Assembly (NCBI GenBank): GCA_947623455.1
Contig: OX392532.1
Location: 24,898,792 to 24,962,791, forward strand
Direction: 5' to 3'
DNA from: Mimachlamys varia
Taxonomy: Eukaryota > Mollusca > Bivalvia > Pectinida > Pectinidae
DNA length: 64,000 bases
Under the pieces are notes generated by a model. That model had not been told where the DNA came from, made no database searches, and was given only the letters and a program-made list of their open reading frames with translations. Below are positions 1-11,432 of the stretch, in pieces. Both the position numbers and the translations under genes were made by a program. Position 1 is the first letter of the stretch. Every line of letters starts with the position of its first letter.

Positions 1-240
1 TCCATCTTTCCAACGGTACCAAGCGTTTTTTCGTACCTCAACTAGAAATGTGATTTTTGATGCAAGAAAGGTAGGTGGGGTCGATTTTTCGATCTGGAAA
101 GCTTTCCATCCTTTAGCTTTTATGACCATTGAGGGGGCATTTTAATCGAAAATTGACCTCACCCCCCAAATGTGTAAAATTACTCTAAACACCATATTTT
201 AGGTCCAAAACTAGCTGTAACAAATTCTCAGGTCCCTGTG
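1..240. mobile_element. Palindromic hAT-like MITE, cut by window start
   Basis: The stretch ends in the terminal motif ctcaggtccctgtg at 227-240. From about 121 it matches the right half of the complete palindromic element at 30578-30795, including the conserved ggtccaaaactagctgtaac block. The left part (about 70-100, ggtggggtcgatttttcgat) is a weak reverse complement of 147-168, as expected for the other arm of the hairpin. It has no coding capacity. The classification rests on the 8-bp target duplication seen at the copy at 4152-4588. Confidence 0.6.
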
Positions 241-741
241 CTTAAAACCTGCCACACATTGATCATACTTTTAGGTTGGTATGATATGTTTACGTCATAA
301 TGCAAACTTTTATTACCTTACAATAACATACATTTTTATTATTGAAACAAACCAGTACATTTGTATGTATGTCTCTGCCAATGCTCTGTCAATTAATCGT
401 CATCTTGCATTTCCATCTGAATCTCGGATGTGATTTTTTTGCTTTTGTTTTATTTTGTGTCGAACACACTAATATCGTTTATTTCAGTGCATATATTAAA
501 ATAAACGCATTCGCTTCCCAGTAATTGGATCAATAATCATGCACTTAATTGTACATGTACAATACAACTCGTCAATCTAAACAACTTAATTGTGTGTTAT
601 TGAGTTTACTCTTAATACTTACTTAATCCTTATTCTGAAACTTTCTGATATCGAAACTTAGTAACCCTACAACAAAAACACTTCAATAGCTGTCGAAATA
701 TACATACTGGAGTTTTAGCGTTTCAGTACTTTCAGTACTTT
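241..741. other. No feature seen
   Basis: AT-rich sequence with no supported gene. The only open frame (342-524) is short and hydrophobic, with no family resemblance that I can see. Confidence 0.5.
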
Positions 742-1480
742 GATTTTTCTTTACTTGCCTAGGTTGAAAGTAGCTAGGTCGAGGCCTAATCCATCGAAAT
801 CACAACCGATCTGGTTAAGTAAGTTGATCGGAAAAGTTTAACCATTATCATCTTCCAATTCATTACATATTAAATCCTGCAGCAGTACCTCATCAATATC
901 TACTGCTGATGCAATTTCTTCGAGATCATCTTTCCCCAATCGACAAGTTCTAGGCCTAGCAGACGACAACAATCAAGGGAAACAACTCATACAATAGTTC
1001 CGGTGTAACGTGAAAAAATGGTCCCGATGGAAAACTATCAGTTTGATCATTTTCTATATTTCACAGGCAAAAATGTAATAAAGAAAAATGTCAAACTGAT
1101 AAAACTTATATTTTCACTGCGGTGATGAGCAGTACTAATATAAGATTTTGCAGTGAAAATATAAGGCTTTTTCAGTGCAACGTGAAAATGTGACCCGCCA
1201 ATAAAAAAAACTAGGTACCCAGGGTCATTACTCTGCGTTGCAAAAGTTACCCGGGGTCGTTATTTCATTGTAGAAATCTTACACGGCCATCTGTAAAAAT
1301 ATGACCCTACTCGATATTTCTGTAATATTCGTCCCTTGAAAAAGTGACCCGCCGTGTTCAACTTTTTCGATCAGCTCATCCCAATCTGCTACTGGACCTA
1401 CTGGACCCGATCGGTTGTGATTTCGACAGATTAGGCCTAGCTAGGCCTACTTTCCAGTAGGCAAGTAAAGAAAAAAATTA
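742..1480. mobile_element. Non-autonomous element with long terminal inverted repeats
   Basis: The left arm (about 742-845, containing cttgcctaggttgaaagtag and gaaatcacaaccgatc) is repeated in inverted orientation at about 1352-1480 (gatcggttgtgatttcgaca, gtaggcaagtaaag). The arms are about 100 bp with several mismatches and enclose about 500 bp without an open frame. The inner segment (about 960-1170) shares the cagtgatgagcagt and gtgaaaatataag motifs with 3420-3500, so the family is present at least twice here. Confidence 0.6.
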
Positions 1481-2035
1481 ATAAAAGTCCTCTTTCGAAA
1501 TTTAACAACAAGAAAATTCAATGGTTTGCCGTTAAATATCAAATATATTTCACTTGTCAGCCATTCCAGAATAATGGTTTCGAAAAAAAATAATGCATAG
1601 ATGTCTAATCTTGAATGGGGGAAATGTAAAGTTTGTTTGAATGATTTTTGTTGTAATGATTTTTGAAGGAGTAGAACCCGTTATTAAAATCCCAAAGAAA
1701 TAAATCCGCAACGCAGAAGGAAAATCTATTTTAAATGTCTTCAACACATGGTAACATATTCTGGAGACACTGTAGATTTATAAAACACGTGCCTTCTTTC
1801 CATATATGTACTACTCAGTAACCACATTTTATTGGAAATATAATAAATGTGCAATTTTGCAATTTAGTCAAATTTGTTTGTTTCTTAAACATCAACATAA
1901 AACAAACACATTTACGAATTGAACTCTTTAACTAGAACACATTATTGTCCTCTGCAAACTATAACTTTGTGCTACGGAAACCATTGAATATCCTCTATGT
2001 ATTTAATAAAAACGGAATTAAACAAGCTCTATATA
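1481..2035. repeat. AT-rich flank related to 3770-3950
   Basis: Blocks such as ggtttgccgttaaatatcaa (1526-1545) and the tcctctatgtatttaataa block near 1990 recur as inverted or direct diverged copies around 3890-3950. This points to one older repeat family. No gene is supported. Confidence 0.35.
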
Positions 2036-2038
2036 TAC

Positions 2039-2089
2039 CCCCCCCCCCCCCTCTCCCCCCTCGAGAGTGAGAAAGAGGGAGAGGGGGAT

Positions 2090-2133
<44 letters not shown>
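2039..2133. repeat. Poly-C tract and (GA)n microsatellite
   Basis: A run of about 14 C at 2039-2052 is followed by a purine-rich tract that becomes a clean (ga)n run at about 2094-2132 and then a G run. Open frames here on both strands are by-products of the simple sequence. Confidence 0.95.
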
Positions 2134-2135
<2 letters not shown>

Positions 2136-3379
2136 GGGGGGGAGTGAAAAATACACGTCCGTACTGTTGTGAACAATCTCGTCGAATGCTAACACGCGCT
2201 GAAAGCACGTGCGCAATGATGCACTGCAACCGTAATACAAATTAAAAACTATCGCGAAACGAATTCATTTATGTGTTCCTTCGTTCCTGGCATCCGTATA
2301 TATATCATTTCGTATCTCTTTTCAATTAAAACATAAACCAAATACTTAAATATCTTTTCGATAATTCAATAGCTTGCTAGATACGTGTACAGTGTTTCAA
2401 ACATCAAATGAATTCGCGATATCCTTATTGTTATTAAATGCCAATATTGGCGGAAACAGAAAGTTTATGCGCAAGATCTTCCAAAACATAACCGTCATTG
2501 GCTTTCTCGCTGGCCCATTGGCCGTGAGCTTTAAACAATCTATCTGAAATATTGTTGTTAGCCGCCAAATTCGCACCCCGGCCCTTAGGCTATGTAAACC
2601 AAGTTCTGACTTTTTTAGTCCAATTACAGACATCGCGTCCAGAAAATTCTAGCGTACGAAAGCGGTTGGTTTCGAATGCAAAATCTAAAGGTTCCTGTAG
2701 ACTTACAAAAAGAGACAGCTCTAAAAATGTATGAATCTATATCAAATTTCAAATATGAAGCTGTTATATAGTTTTCAAACCAGTTTCCTTTCCTGTTTTC
2801 GAAATGATCTGTTTTTGCTTTGACGAAGGGCGATTTCCAAAGGCAAACTTTCCAATCGAAATTTGACCATTTTCAACCAACAAGTTGACTTAATCTGAAA
2901 AAAAACTGCAATTCCTAAGATGAACAAGGTACATAAACGTAAATCCTTAACGCTTTCAGAATTGTTTTGAATGATTTTACGCAGGAAGCACAAAATCCAT
3001 GCTTGAGCTTAGGAACGGGTTCCAGACTTCCTGAACACTGACCCTATATTGTCTTTTAAATTACCGAATATATTAATATAGAACTGATCTCAACCATGTC
3101 ACACATATCTGTATTATAGGCGACCGTCTTCAGTGGCTTGCAACCGGAACATTTGTGTTCATGTTTTTATAATTCTTCAGTGAGTGCACTAAGGAACATG
3201 AGAAACTGTAAACGTCAAATTTTAGTACACAACCGAATTTAAGTAGACAAGCACAATGATGATTGGCGCACACACAATACATACTACAGAAAACAGAATA
3301 GAGAAACCGAGACTAGCGCAGTTATAAATTAGAGGAACGCTTTTAGCAGAAAAAAAAAGAAAGAAAAAAATGCTAAGAT
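2134..3379. other. No feature seen
   Basis: About 1.2 kb of unique-looking AT-rich DNA. The short frames show no codon bias, recognisable motif or splice context. Confidence 0.4.
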
Positions 3380-3935
3380 AAAATAACCGCTTTTATTACA
3401 CGTTTGCCTGTGAAATATAGTTAACTGATAACATTCATATTTTCGCTGCAGTGATGAGCAGTGAAAATTTCATATTTGTAGTGAAAATATAAGATATATA
3501 TAAGGTTTTGCCGGAGTTGTTCCCCTTGATCAACTCCCTCATTGCCCTTGGTATAATTGTCGTGTGCTAGGATCTGTCTATCGGGTAAAGATGGAAATGG
3601 CTAATCTTAAAAAACAATAGTAGATATTGATGTGGAACCATATTTTGTAGTGTATTAATATTTTGAAATGCGCACCTGACCCGATCGGTTATCGATTTCA
3701 CCGGACATCCATTCACCTAGCTTCATGGATGTACTTGCATGTAGGCAGGTATAGAGACAGTTAAAGAAAAAATATTAAAAGCATTTTAAGGCCTCATTCG
3801 AAATATATTTAACGAGTATGATTTTTATTAAAAATATTATCACTCGTGCTACGCACACTTGAAAATATATAAAAAAAAATCTGCCATACTCGTGAAATAT
3901 ATTTGATATTAAACGGCAAACCAATGGCTATCCTC
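3380..3935. repeat. Diverged copy of the 742-1560 repeat family
   Basis: It contains cagtgatgagcagtgaaaat (3450-3470), the gacccgatcggttatcgatttc block (about 3678) and the gtaggcaggtatagag block. All have counterparts in the element at 742-1480. The 3800-3905 part is itself a weak palindrome around ctcgtgctacgcacac. Confidence 0.45.
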
Positions 3936-4151
3936 TATATATTTAATAGGAACATTTTCAGTAATATATACATAGCGTCGTCATTCCATGTCGTGACATC
4001 GACAAGTCTAAAACAAGACGTCATGCATAGTGGTTTCTTTGTGACGTCACAACCGTGACGCGTATTTATAAGAGGTTCTAATGGTAGAAAATAGACACAA
4101 ATCAATGATCGCCATGTCATTACGTCAAGTAATTTCGGGAAAAGTCAGAAC

Positions 4152-4588
4152 CACAGGGACCTGAGAATCTGTTACAGCTAGATTGGGATCTAACCTAAGT
4201 CTTTTCTACTTGTTGTAGGTTAATTAAGATACGTGATAAAGTTTTTATTTTACAAAAAATATAAAACTTATATTAATCATTCTTGTTGGCCCGGATGTCA
4301 GCGCTCGAGGAATCATCATATGGTGGGAGGAAACCGGAATACCCGGAGAAAACCCATGTGATCGGGCAGGTAACCCCATAATTGTCACGTCCGGTCGAGG
4401 AATCGAATACTGACCGCCTTGGTGAAAGACAGGTGCGCTATCCACTGCACCACCCAACCACCCTAAAGTGTCTGACGACACATTATTTTCGGGTTTAGAT
4501 CAATTTACCGTACACATGCCACCAATATGCTATAATAATATAATCATTGGGGTTGCAGTTTTTTAAAAAATTCTCAGGTCCCTGTGGT
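4152..4588. mobile_element. hAT-like MITE with perfect 8-bp target duplication
   Basis: The inverted termini cacagggacctgagaat (4152-4168) and attctcaggtccctgtg (4572-4588) are complementary and are flanked on both sides by gtcagaac. That is an exact 8-bp target site duplication, typical of the hAT superfamily. A tRNA-derived SINE (4244-4466) sits inside, so the element was already present when the SINE inserted. It encodes no protein and would need a transposase from elsewhere. Confidence 0.8.
4244..4466 (-). mobile_element. tRNA-derived SINE, copy 1
   Basis: The minus strand starts with a tRNA-like head (ggttgggtggtgcagtggat, an A-box type sequence, then a diverged B box near ggtcgaggaatcg on the plus strand). 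A body with gggttttctccgggtattcc and ggtttcctcccacc follows, then a tail with aagaatgattaatataag. The same order recurs at 5958-6165 and 52427-52628. It lies inside the hAT-like MITE. Confidence 0.7.
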
Positions 4589-4767
4589 CAGAACAACAAA
4601 ATACTACACAATCATATAATGAGGATCCAGACTCAAGCGAATAATGACAAATAACATGGTGTGGAAATATTTTAATGACACGAGAAAGAAAATGAAAATC
4701 ACGTAATTCTTAAAATTGCAGAATATGTACAGAATGAAAGATAGGATAGCTATAATTCATTACATAG

Positions 4768-4857
4768 TGCAGATGACCAGTACACAGAAGTAGATGACCA
4801 GTACACAGAAGTAGATGACCAGTACACAGAAGAAGATGACCAGTACACAGAAGTATC
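4768..4857. repeat. 21-bp tandem repeat, about 4 copies
   Basis: Near-perfect repeats of the agatgaccagtacacagaag unit, with one a/t difference in the third copy. Confidence 0.95.
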
Positions 4858-5957
4858 GAAGTTAATTGTTAATTATCCCTTTAAGGCTTTTACAATTAAT
4901 TGCAGTTTGTACACATTTTCACAAGGCCATTTCCATTTATATATAGATGGCGTACACGTACATCTTATATGTCTGTTCGATATATGGAAGTGAATCATTT
5001 ACCACTGAAGATTCATTTGAACTCTTCCAATTCAAAGTAAGGAATAGCTCATTTTGACATTTCAGGGGTGAATGAATTAAGACGTCCACAATTGTCATGG
5101 AGGTGTTTACAGACGACAGTTACACTTTAAACAAATGTCTAACGACGTTTTTGTAATTTAAAGTCGCATATATAACAATGAGCATTGGATTTTTCCGTCT
5201 TCTAATTTCGTCCATCGAACTCTCGCTGTTTAAAGGGCACCTCTCTTTTCATGACGCTTTGAAAGCCGCAAGGAACTCTGAAAAAAGATTAAAAAGAACA
5301 ATTTGAAATTTGTGAACAATAACGTACTGAAACCATTTGAGCCAATCGCTTTTCTTCTCATAAGGGTCATACTTATGTTTCGTCATTGCTAGCATAAAAG
5401 AAGATTGTTACAAAAGAAAAGATCAGCTTTACTTGGTACCATATTCACATAAGAGGCCACTGTCTGGTCTTTTTTCTATCAGATATGATTTTGCCAACTG
5501 CGATGCCTGTAAAAAAGTATCTGGCCGTTTTAAACCTCTAACATTAATGTAATAAGATAAACTTGAAAAATATTCCAAAGGAGTTATGAAACCTATATGT
5601 CACATTCTTTTTGCACACTCGAATGTAACAATGATACTTAGAGGTTTACACAAGAAAAATCACATGTAGTTTTGAAAGGTGGTACCATGACATATAAGAT
5701 GTACCACCACTGAAGATCAATTTAAATACTCTGTACTGAAGCCCATAATAAAGATTGAAGATTGTCAACCTATTTTCACCTGTCATACTCTTGGTTTTTT
5801 AAAAACATAATTGTTACAACTATTTCGGGCGTGTACATAACGAGACACGATCTACTAGTATTCAGAACTATTGACTTTAGCAAGACTCGTCCTGTGGTGT
5901 GGAGTTAATATATATAATATTGCCTACTTCCCTTGTAATATTTATATAAAAAATCAA
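4858..5957. other. No gene; weak dispersed-repeat similarity to 35.3 kb
   Basis: The stretch 5015-5085 (catttgaactcttcc, then caggggtgaatgaattaa) resembles 35290-35360 (catttgaactcttcc, then gggggtgaacaagttaa). This suggests a diverged interspersed repeat. Nothing else is recognised in the interval. Confidence 0.3.
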
Positions 5958-6165
5958 CAATTTTGAAACAAGTTATCAAACTTATATTTCATCACTCTTG
6001 TTTGCCTGTGTTATAAGGTTACCGCTCATGGTTTTTTTAATTTGGGAGGAAACCAGAGTACACGGAGAAAACCTACGTGGTCAGGCAGGTGACCCCATTC
6101 CTTTTCACGAGATCAAACCCTTGGTGAAAGACAGGTGCTCTATTCAATGCACCACTCGACCAGTC
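5958..6165 (-). mobile_element. tRNA-derived SINE, copy 2 (diverged)
   Basis: It shares the tail block (aaacttatatttcatcactc on the plus strand), the body block (ggaggaaaccagagtacacg, ggcaggtgaccccattcc) and the head block (ggtgaaagacaggtgctcta) with the copies at 4244 and 52427. Its B-box region is damaged. Confidence 0.6.
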
Positions 6166-6332
6166 TTGTTATTTTGACCTTCTGGTATTTGTTCTGTGAG
6201 AGGATACCGTTTTTCTATACATTTCTCAATTCCCTTATAACATGTCCCGACCGATCAACATTCCCTCGAATATTATCTTGTAATTTTTACACTAAACATT
6301 TCCTTTTAACCTTTGAATTTAGATGTATGTTC

Positions 6333-6458
6333 CATTGACCAAATATCATTGCACCTTTGACCACATATCCATGTTCCCTTGACCACATATCAATGTTTCC
6401 TTGACCTCAAATCCATGTTCCGTTGACCTCAAATCAATGTTTCCTTGACCACATATAT
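6333..6458. repeat. Degenerate 27-bp tandem repeat
   Basis: About 4.5 units of the type tgttcccttgaccacatatc alternate ccatgtt and caatgtt spacers. Units differ by 10-20%, so it is old. Confidence 0.8.
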
Positions 6459-6468
6459 GGACTAAGAC

Positions 6469-6882
6469 CACGAATGAAGTCCCTTAGAAATCTAGGTGTT
6501 TTAGTTAAAACTATACCATGTCTGTTACAACTTGGTATTTGTGTACAAGTTTTGTGTTAAAATATTCTAGAGATATCATTCTAACATTTACTGTGTAAAT
6601 TTTTTATACTGTGCATGTTATTTTGGCACAGGCTTCTGTATGACAAGTCCTTTTTTTACCCCTACCCCCTGAACCGGAAGTTTATATTTGACGTTGATGA
6701 CACATGCAGACGATTATTTCAAGAAAAAGGTCAACATGCTATGCTGAAATTTTGATATTTTACTCGCAAGATGTTGCTCTTGACAGGTTAGAAAGGAAAG
6801 TTGGCTATCGGATTTAGGGAATTTGTTATAAAATTAATGTTACAATGAAACATATAGTAAAATTAATTGTGGTCTTAGTCCT
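6469..6882. mobile_element. Non-autonomous terminal-inverted-repeat element, copy 1
   Basis: The left end ggactaagaccac and right end gtggtcttagtcc are perfect inverted repeats, extending to ttaatt inside. The interior (tagaaatctaggtgtttt, ctgtgcatgttattttggca, gatgacacatgcagacgatt) is shared with 21059-21516. It has no open frame. A short duplicated tatat at the flanks could be the target duplication. Confidence 0.7.
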
Positions 6883-6883
6883 A

Positions 6884-7398
6884 TATGAATGGTCTAAAAA
6901 TACATGTTTTTCTTTCTCAGATCCATGTTTTTGGACAGATTTTGATGAAATTTGGCAGGATTATCCTATGTAGCATGTCTGATATTTTGAAACTAATAAT
7001 TTAGATGAGCAAGTTAAATTAAATTAAAAATTGAAGTTTTAATTAATTTCAAAGGTGCAGTTTCAAAACTGCCCACGCTTACATTTCCTTCATACTTCAC
7101 ATGTCAATTACCTGTGACAAATCAATCATCCAAATATATTTCTTAATTTATTTCATTACCTGGGAGTCTTAGGATTGCACCTTGTCGAAGTCCTTATAAC
7201 ACAAGATGGGTACCCCAACATTTTTCTTTTCTAAATCACTATCTTATTTCAAATTTAGATTTTACCTAGTGGAATGCAATAAGGGGACCATAAAGATTAT
7301 TCTAATACCATATTGGCATATACCTATGTAATGTAATGATTGTTTTTGTAAACTTAAAGTTTTAATTAATTTCAAATTTTAAATTTTAGTTTTTTTTT
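6884..7398. repeat. Partial copy of the 2-kb unit tail with a 316-bp insertion
   Basis: 6884-7054 matches the tail of units A-C (for example 13308-13480: gatccatgtttttggacaga, gaaatttggcaggatta). The copy is then interrupted by about 316 bp (aggtgcagtttcaaaactgc to tttgtaaactta) before resuming at 7355 with ttttaattaatttcaaattt. The motif gttttaattaatttcaaa flanks the insertion on both sides, like a long target duplication. Confidence 0.6.
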
Positions 7399-8216
7399 AG
7401 GTCACCTGAGACGAAGTCTCAGTTGACCTATTGCGATCGCCTTTTGTCCGGCGTCGTGCGTCGTAAACAATTTACATTTTCAACTTCTTCTCAAAAACCG
7501 CTGAACTAAATTCAATGAAATTTTACAGGAAGCTTCCATGGCTGAGGGTGAACCAAAATTGTGAATTATATGGTCCCCACCTCCCAGGGGCATGCGGGGC
7601 TGGGCCAAAAAGGGTAAAATTGACTAAAACTTCAAAAATCTTCTGCTCTACTCTCAGATATGGTAGAATCAAATACTCTTCATAGATGGAAGGGTCTTAA
7701 GGTGCTTTACCAAAATTGTGAATTTCATGACCCTGGGGTCTCATGTTTGCCCCTGGGGAGGGGGTAAACTTTAGTACAGTGTATATAGGGAAATCACATT
7801 TTTGACTATTATTTGTTGGATTTGTATTGGAATTCATTCTAACTTGTATCAAATTATCAGCATTGGATGACACTTTGATGGTATGTACATGTTGGCCCTA
7901 GTTGACCCCCAGGGGCCTGCGGGGCGGGGCCAAAAAGGGTAAAATTTACAAAAATTTCAAAAATCTTCTTCTCTTCTCTTAGATATGGTAGAATCAAATA
8001 CTCTTCATAGATGGAAGGGTCTTAAGGTGCTTTACCAAAATTGTGAATTTTATGACCCTGGGGTCTCATGTTTGCCCCTGGGGAGGGGGTAAACTTTACT
8101 ATAGTTTATATAGGGAAATCACATTTTTGACTATTATTTGTTGGATTTGTATTGGAATTCATTCTAACTTGTATAAAATTATCAGCATGGGATGACACTT
8201 TGATGGTATGTACACA
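7399..8216 (+). mobile_element. Hairpin-capped repeat element, 5' part (aggtcacc type)
   Basis: It begins with a terminal hairpin aggtcacctgagac gaa gtctcagttgacct at 7399-7429, directly after a T run. A gtccggcgtcgtgcgtcgt block follows. Next come two tandem units of about 346 bp, each with ggccaaaaagggtaaaatt, gatatggtagaatcaaatac and ggggagggggtaaactttac-type blocks. The hairpin start plus internal tandem repeats match the organisation of the elements at 13499 and 25704. Confidence 0.65.
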
Positions 8217-8845
8217 AAATTACAGCATGATAGTGGTTTTTAAATTTGTCATAACTTCTGTCTTTTATGTCCTATAATGGTGTGGTTTTCACCAAAAAGT
8301 TTCGAATTGCCTACAGTTTAAGGAAATATTAACTTTGCAAAATCAAAAAATGTTAAGTCCTATAATATGAATGGTCTAAAAATCTACATGTTTTTCTTTC
8401 TCAGATCCATGTTTTTGGACAGATTTTGATGAAATTTGGCAGGATTACCCTATGTAGCATGTCTGATATTTTGAAACTAATAATTTAGATGAGCAAGTTA
8501 AATTAAATTAAAAATTGAAGTTTTAATTAATTTCAAAGGTGCAGTTTCAAAACTGCCCACGCTTACATTTCCTTCATACTTCACATGTCAATTACCTGTG
8601 ACAAATCAATCATCCAAATATATTTCTTAATTTATTTCATTACCTGGGAGTCTTAGGATTGCACCTTGTCGAAGTCCTTATAACACAAGATGGGTACCCC
8701 AACATTTTTCTTTTCTAAATCACTATCTTATTTCAAATTTAGATTTCACCTAGTGGAATGCAATAAGGGGACCATAAAGATTATTCTAATACCATATTGG
8801 CATATACCTATGTAATGAAATGATTGTTTTTGTAAACTTAATTTG
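8217..8845. repeat. Second partial copy of the 2-kb unit tail
   Basis: 8217-8530 matches 13152-13480 and 18141-18460 (acagcatgatagtggttttt, ggttttcaccaaaaagtttc). It is followed by the same 316-bp segment seen at 7055-7370, almost identical. It interrupts the hairpin-capped element begun at 7399. Confidence 0.7.
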
Positions 8846-10104
8846 AAAATTACTCAAAAAATTAAACAAAAACCGACACAAATGTCAAATTCGCTTCAAT
8901 ATTTATATATGTTATGGTATGTGTCAAGCTATGATTTTTATTCAAAATAAGGGCATATATATCCTCTCTACGTGAAAAAAGTTTCGTGCAATTTGGAAAC
9001 CGGTAAAATAGTTTTTGAAACTGAAATAATGAATGTGGTCAAATTTTTTAGACATGTCAGTTTTATTCAAAAATGTCTTAAAGTTTCACTGAAATACTTC
9101 GTCACCAGGTAAAGATAAAAGTCATGAAATAATCATTTATTATCATCAGTATACGCCTCAGAAAGTGTAAATTTTTGCTTTGTTGGTTGGAAAATAATTT
9201 TCAAGCAAGAAGTATCCCACATTTTCCATCCCCACTGTTGTACAAGAAGTGCTACTACTAATGCATATGTTAGTTTCGCACTTGTATGTAATATTAAGTA
9301 TGAATTGATAAGGTAAATACTACACAGTTCGATTAAACATCATAAAGAACTCTTTTTCAGAATCGGGCTTTGAAACTTTATTTGGAGGGGTGAATAATTG
9401 TGGCCGGTAACTGTATATTTCAGCATAAGGTATAAAACAAGGTGTTCCACTCCCTCATTTCTATTACTGTCCGCATCAAGACAGCACATAGTCTGTTTAT
9501 AGCTTACTGAATGTTTGTGTATATATATATATATATAAATGAATTTTTCAAAACAGATTGGTTTTGTTGATTGTTGTTTTTCCTAACAGAAACTACTGTT
9601 TTCTATAGAATGGTTTTGAGAGTTTTTCTTTAATTTATTTATATATTTCTTGAAACATTTATATTGTCATTTTAGGACAGGTAGTCCTTATATATGTGAT
9701 AACACACCAGAAGTTACCGGTTTGTAGGAAAGTGATTAAATGTTAACACCAATGAATTGTTTATGAATTGATTAATTTACTTGTGTATTTGTTGTAATTG
9801 TATATTTTGCAATATAATTATTTTACTGTTTTTCACAAAAATTGAAACCAATAGTTTTTATACAATAAGGGGTTTCTGGTGAACCTGTTTTTCAAACTGT
9901 GATGGAAGGTAAATGTGTTGGGATAAACTGTTCTTTTAGATTCAAAGACAAGGCTAAGGCTAAAAGCTACTCTGCCAGAAACGCATTGGCACCTGAATAT
10001 GAATTGTTGCTGGAAATGTTGAAATTAGATGGGGTAGATGTGGTCTTGCATCTAAATGGATTAGACGTAATTATACCCATTCAGACTTTCATAACACACA
10101 CTTA
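8846..10104. other. AT-rich sequence, no gene recognised
   Basis: It includes a short (ta)n microsatellite at 9520-9537. The open frame at 9899-10105 (68 codons) has no upstream splice or start context and no recognisable motif. Confidence 0.4.
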
Positions 10105-10736
10105 GTGACAGTGATGATAAAGTATGTTAAGTTTCATTTGGATCACTCATGAAAGGTGGTAGTAATTCACTGTACAAAATATACCACAAAGAAAGGCGGC
10201 CATTTTTTCAGCCGTCTTGGATTTTTTCAAAAACAAAATCATGTCATGCACTACCACTCATCATGATGAAAAAGTATGCCAAGATTCACTGAGATCCATC
10301 AGGCTATATGTATGTAGAAGTAGTTCCCACAACAAAATATAAACAGTAGCGCCATTTTGTCGGCCATTTTGAATTTTTTTAAACCAAAAACATGTAATGC
10401 ACTACTACTCATCACAATGATAGAGTACTTCAAATGTCATTGGGATCCACCGAGACATGTAGAAATAGTTCAATAAACAACTGTTAACAAATGTGAGACC
10501 TGACATGACCAACCGACCAGACAACATGCGCGATTCCTATATATCCCCCTCCCTCCAGCCCTAACCGTCACTTTGTGAAGCGGGTCATTATAACAGGGTC
10601 ACTGCTGGTGTAAAAGAGCCACATAATGTAGTAATACAGGTCTTTGTACCCAAAGGGGTCAAACCTTTAAGATTTGAACAAAGAAGTAGTCTCAGATGTG
10701 CAACATAAGGCCCATTTTGGTCTCTTGTTAGGATTT
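10105..10736 (+). mobile_element. Hairpin-capped element, 3' part
   Basis: Two to three degenerate units of about 170 bp (each with a catcat/cacaatga block, a gagatccatc or gggatccacc block and a ggccattttgaattttttt-type block) lead to the terminus ggcccattttggtctcttgt at 10714-10734. This is the same 3' end type as at 16419 and 28765. It may be the distal end of the element that starts at 7399, separated by insertions; that link is inference. Confidence 0.5.
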
Positions 10737-11432
10737 GCAAAAGAGAGACCTTTTCACTGACAGGTGACTCACTTTAATTTGTTTTGGTATTAATAGATTA
10801 CATAACATGGTAAGCTTTAAATCGGCGCATCTAGATATAACCAACAAAATGTTTCAGTCAACATGGTGTATTTTCATTTTTCAAGAATCTGCATTTTTGA
10901 AACTCTGCAGCTTAAAATTATATGTTACCGGTTAAATGTCTTCAAATTCCTTATGCATTAACAACAGATATATGGCCTAATTTATAGTTGAAATTATACC
11001 TTGACAACAACTGAAACATATTTAAAATGAAAACTGAAATTTGGTAAAAATACATTTTTTGGTCGATTTTGGGAGAAAACATAATATTTTTCATTTTTTT
11101 TCATTTTTACTCAAAACAAATGGGGGTATGCATCGGCCTAAACTGATAGGTATTATTTAACAGGTTTTTCTGTAAATTAAAATTTATAAAACATGAAATA
11201 TTGATAGTGTGGCAGAAGTTAACTGGAAGATACCCCTTTTTCCGGTCAGGACATGAAAAAAGTCAGCCCTGCTCAATTCTGAGTATGTGAATGGAATTGA
11301 AAAGTCCAGTAATATCACAGATGCACTTCAGCCAATAACCAAATGCAGTATTAAAAAATTCTAAGCGTGGGCATATCCCTATGGAAATTCATCATAGGCT
11401 GAAACTCCAACTTTTAAATTTTAGTGTTTTTT
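10737..11432. other. No feature seen
   Basis: AT-rich, with no supported gene or recognisable repeat apart from the aaattttagtg T-run that leads into unit A. Confidence 0.4.

Noticed and set aside
1995..2245. Open frames on both strands through SLSLSLS / REREREREK
   Set aside because: They are translations of the (GA)n microsatellite.
9899..10105. 68-codon frame MMEGKCVGINCSF...
   Set aside because: Short, with no family resemblance, and it leads into degenerate element repeats.
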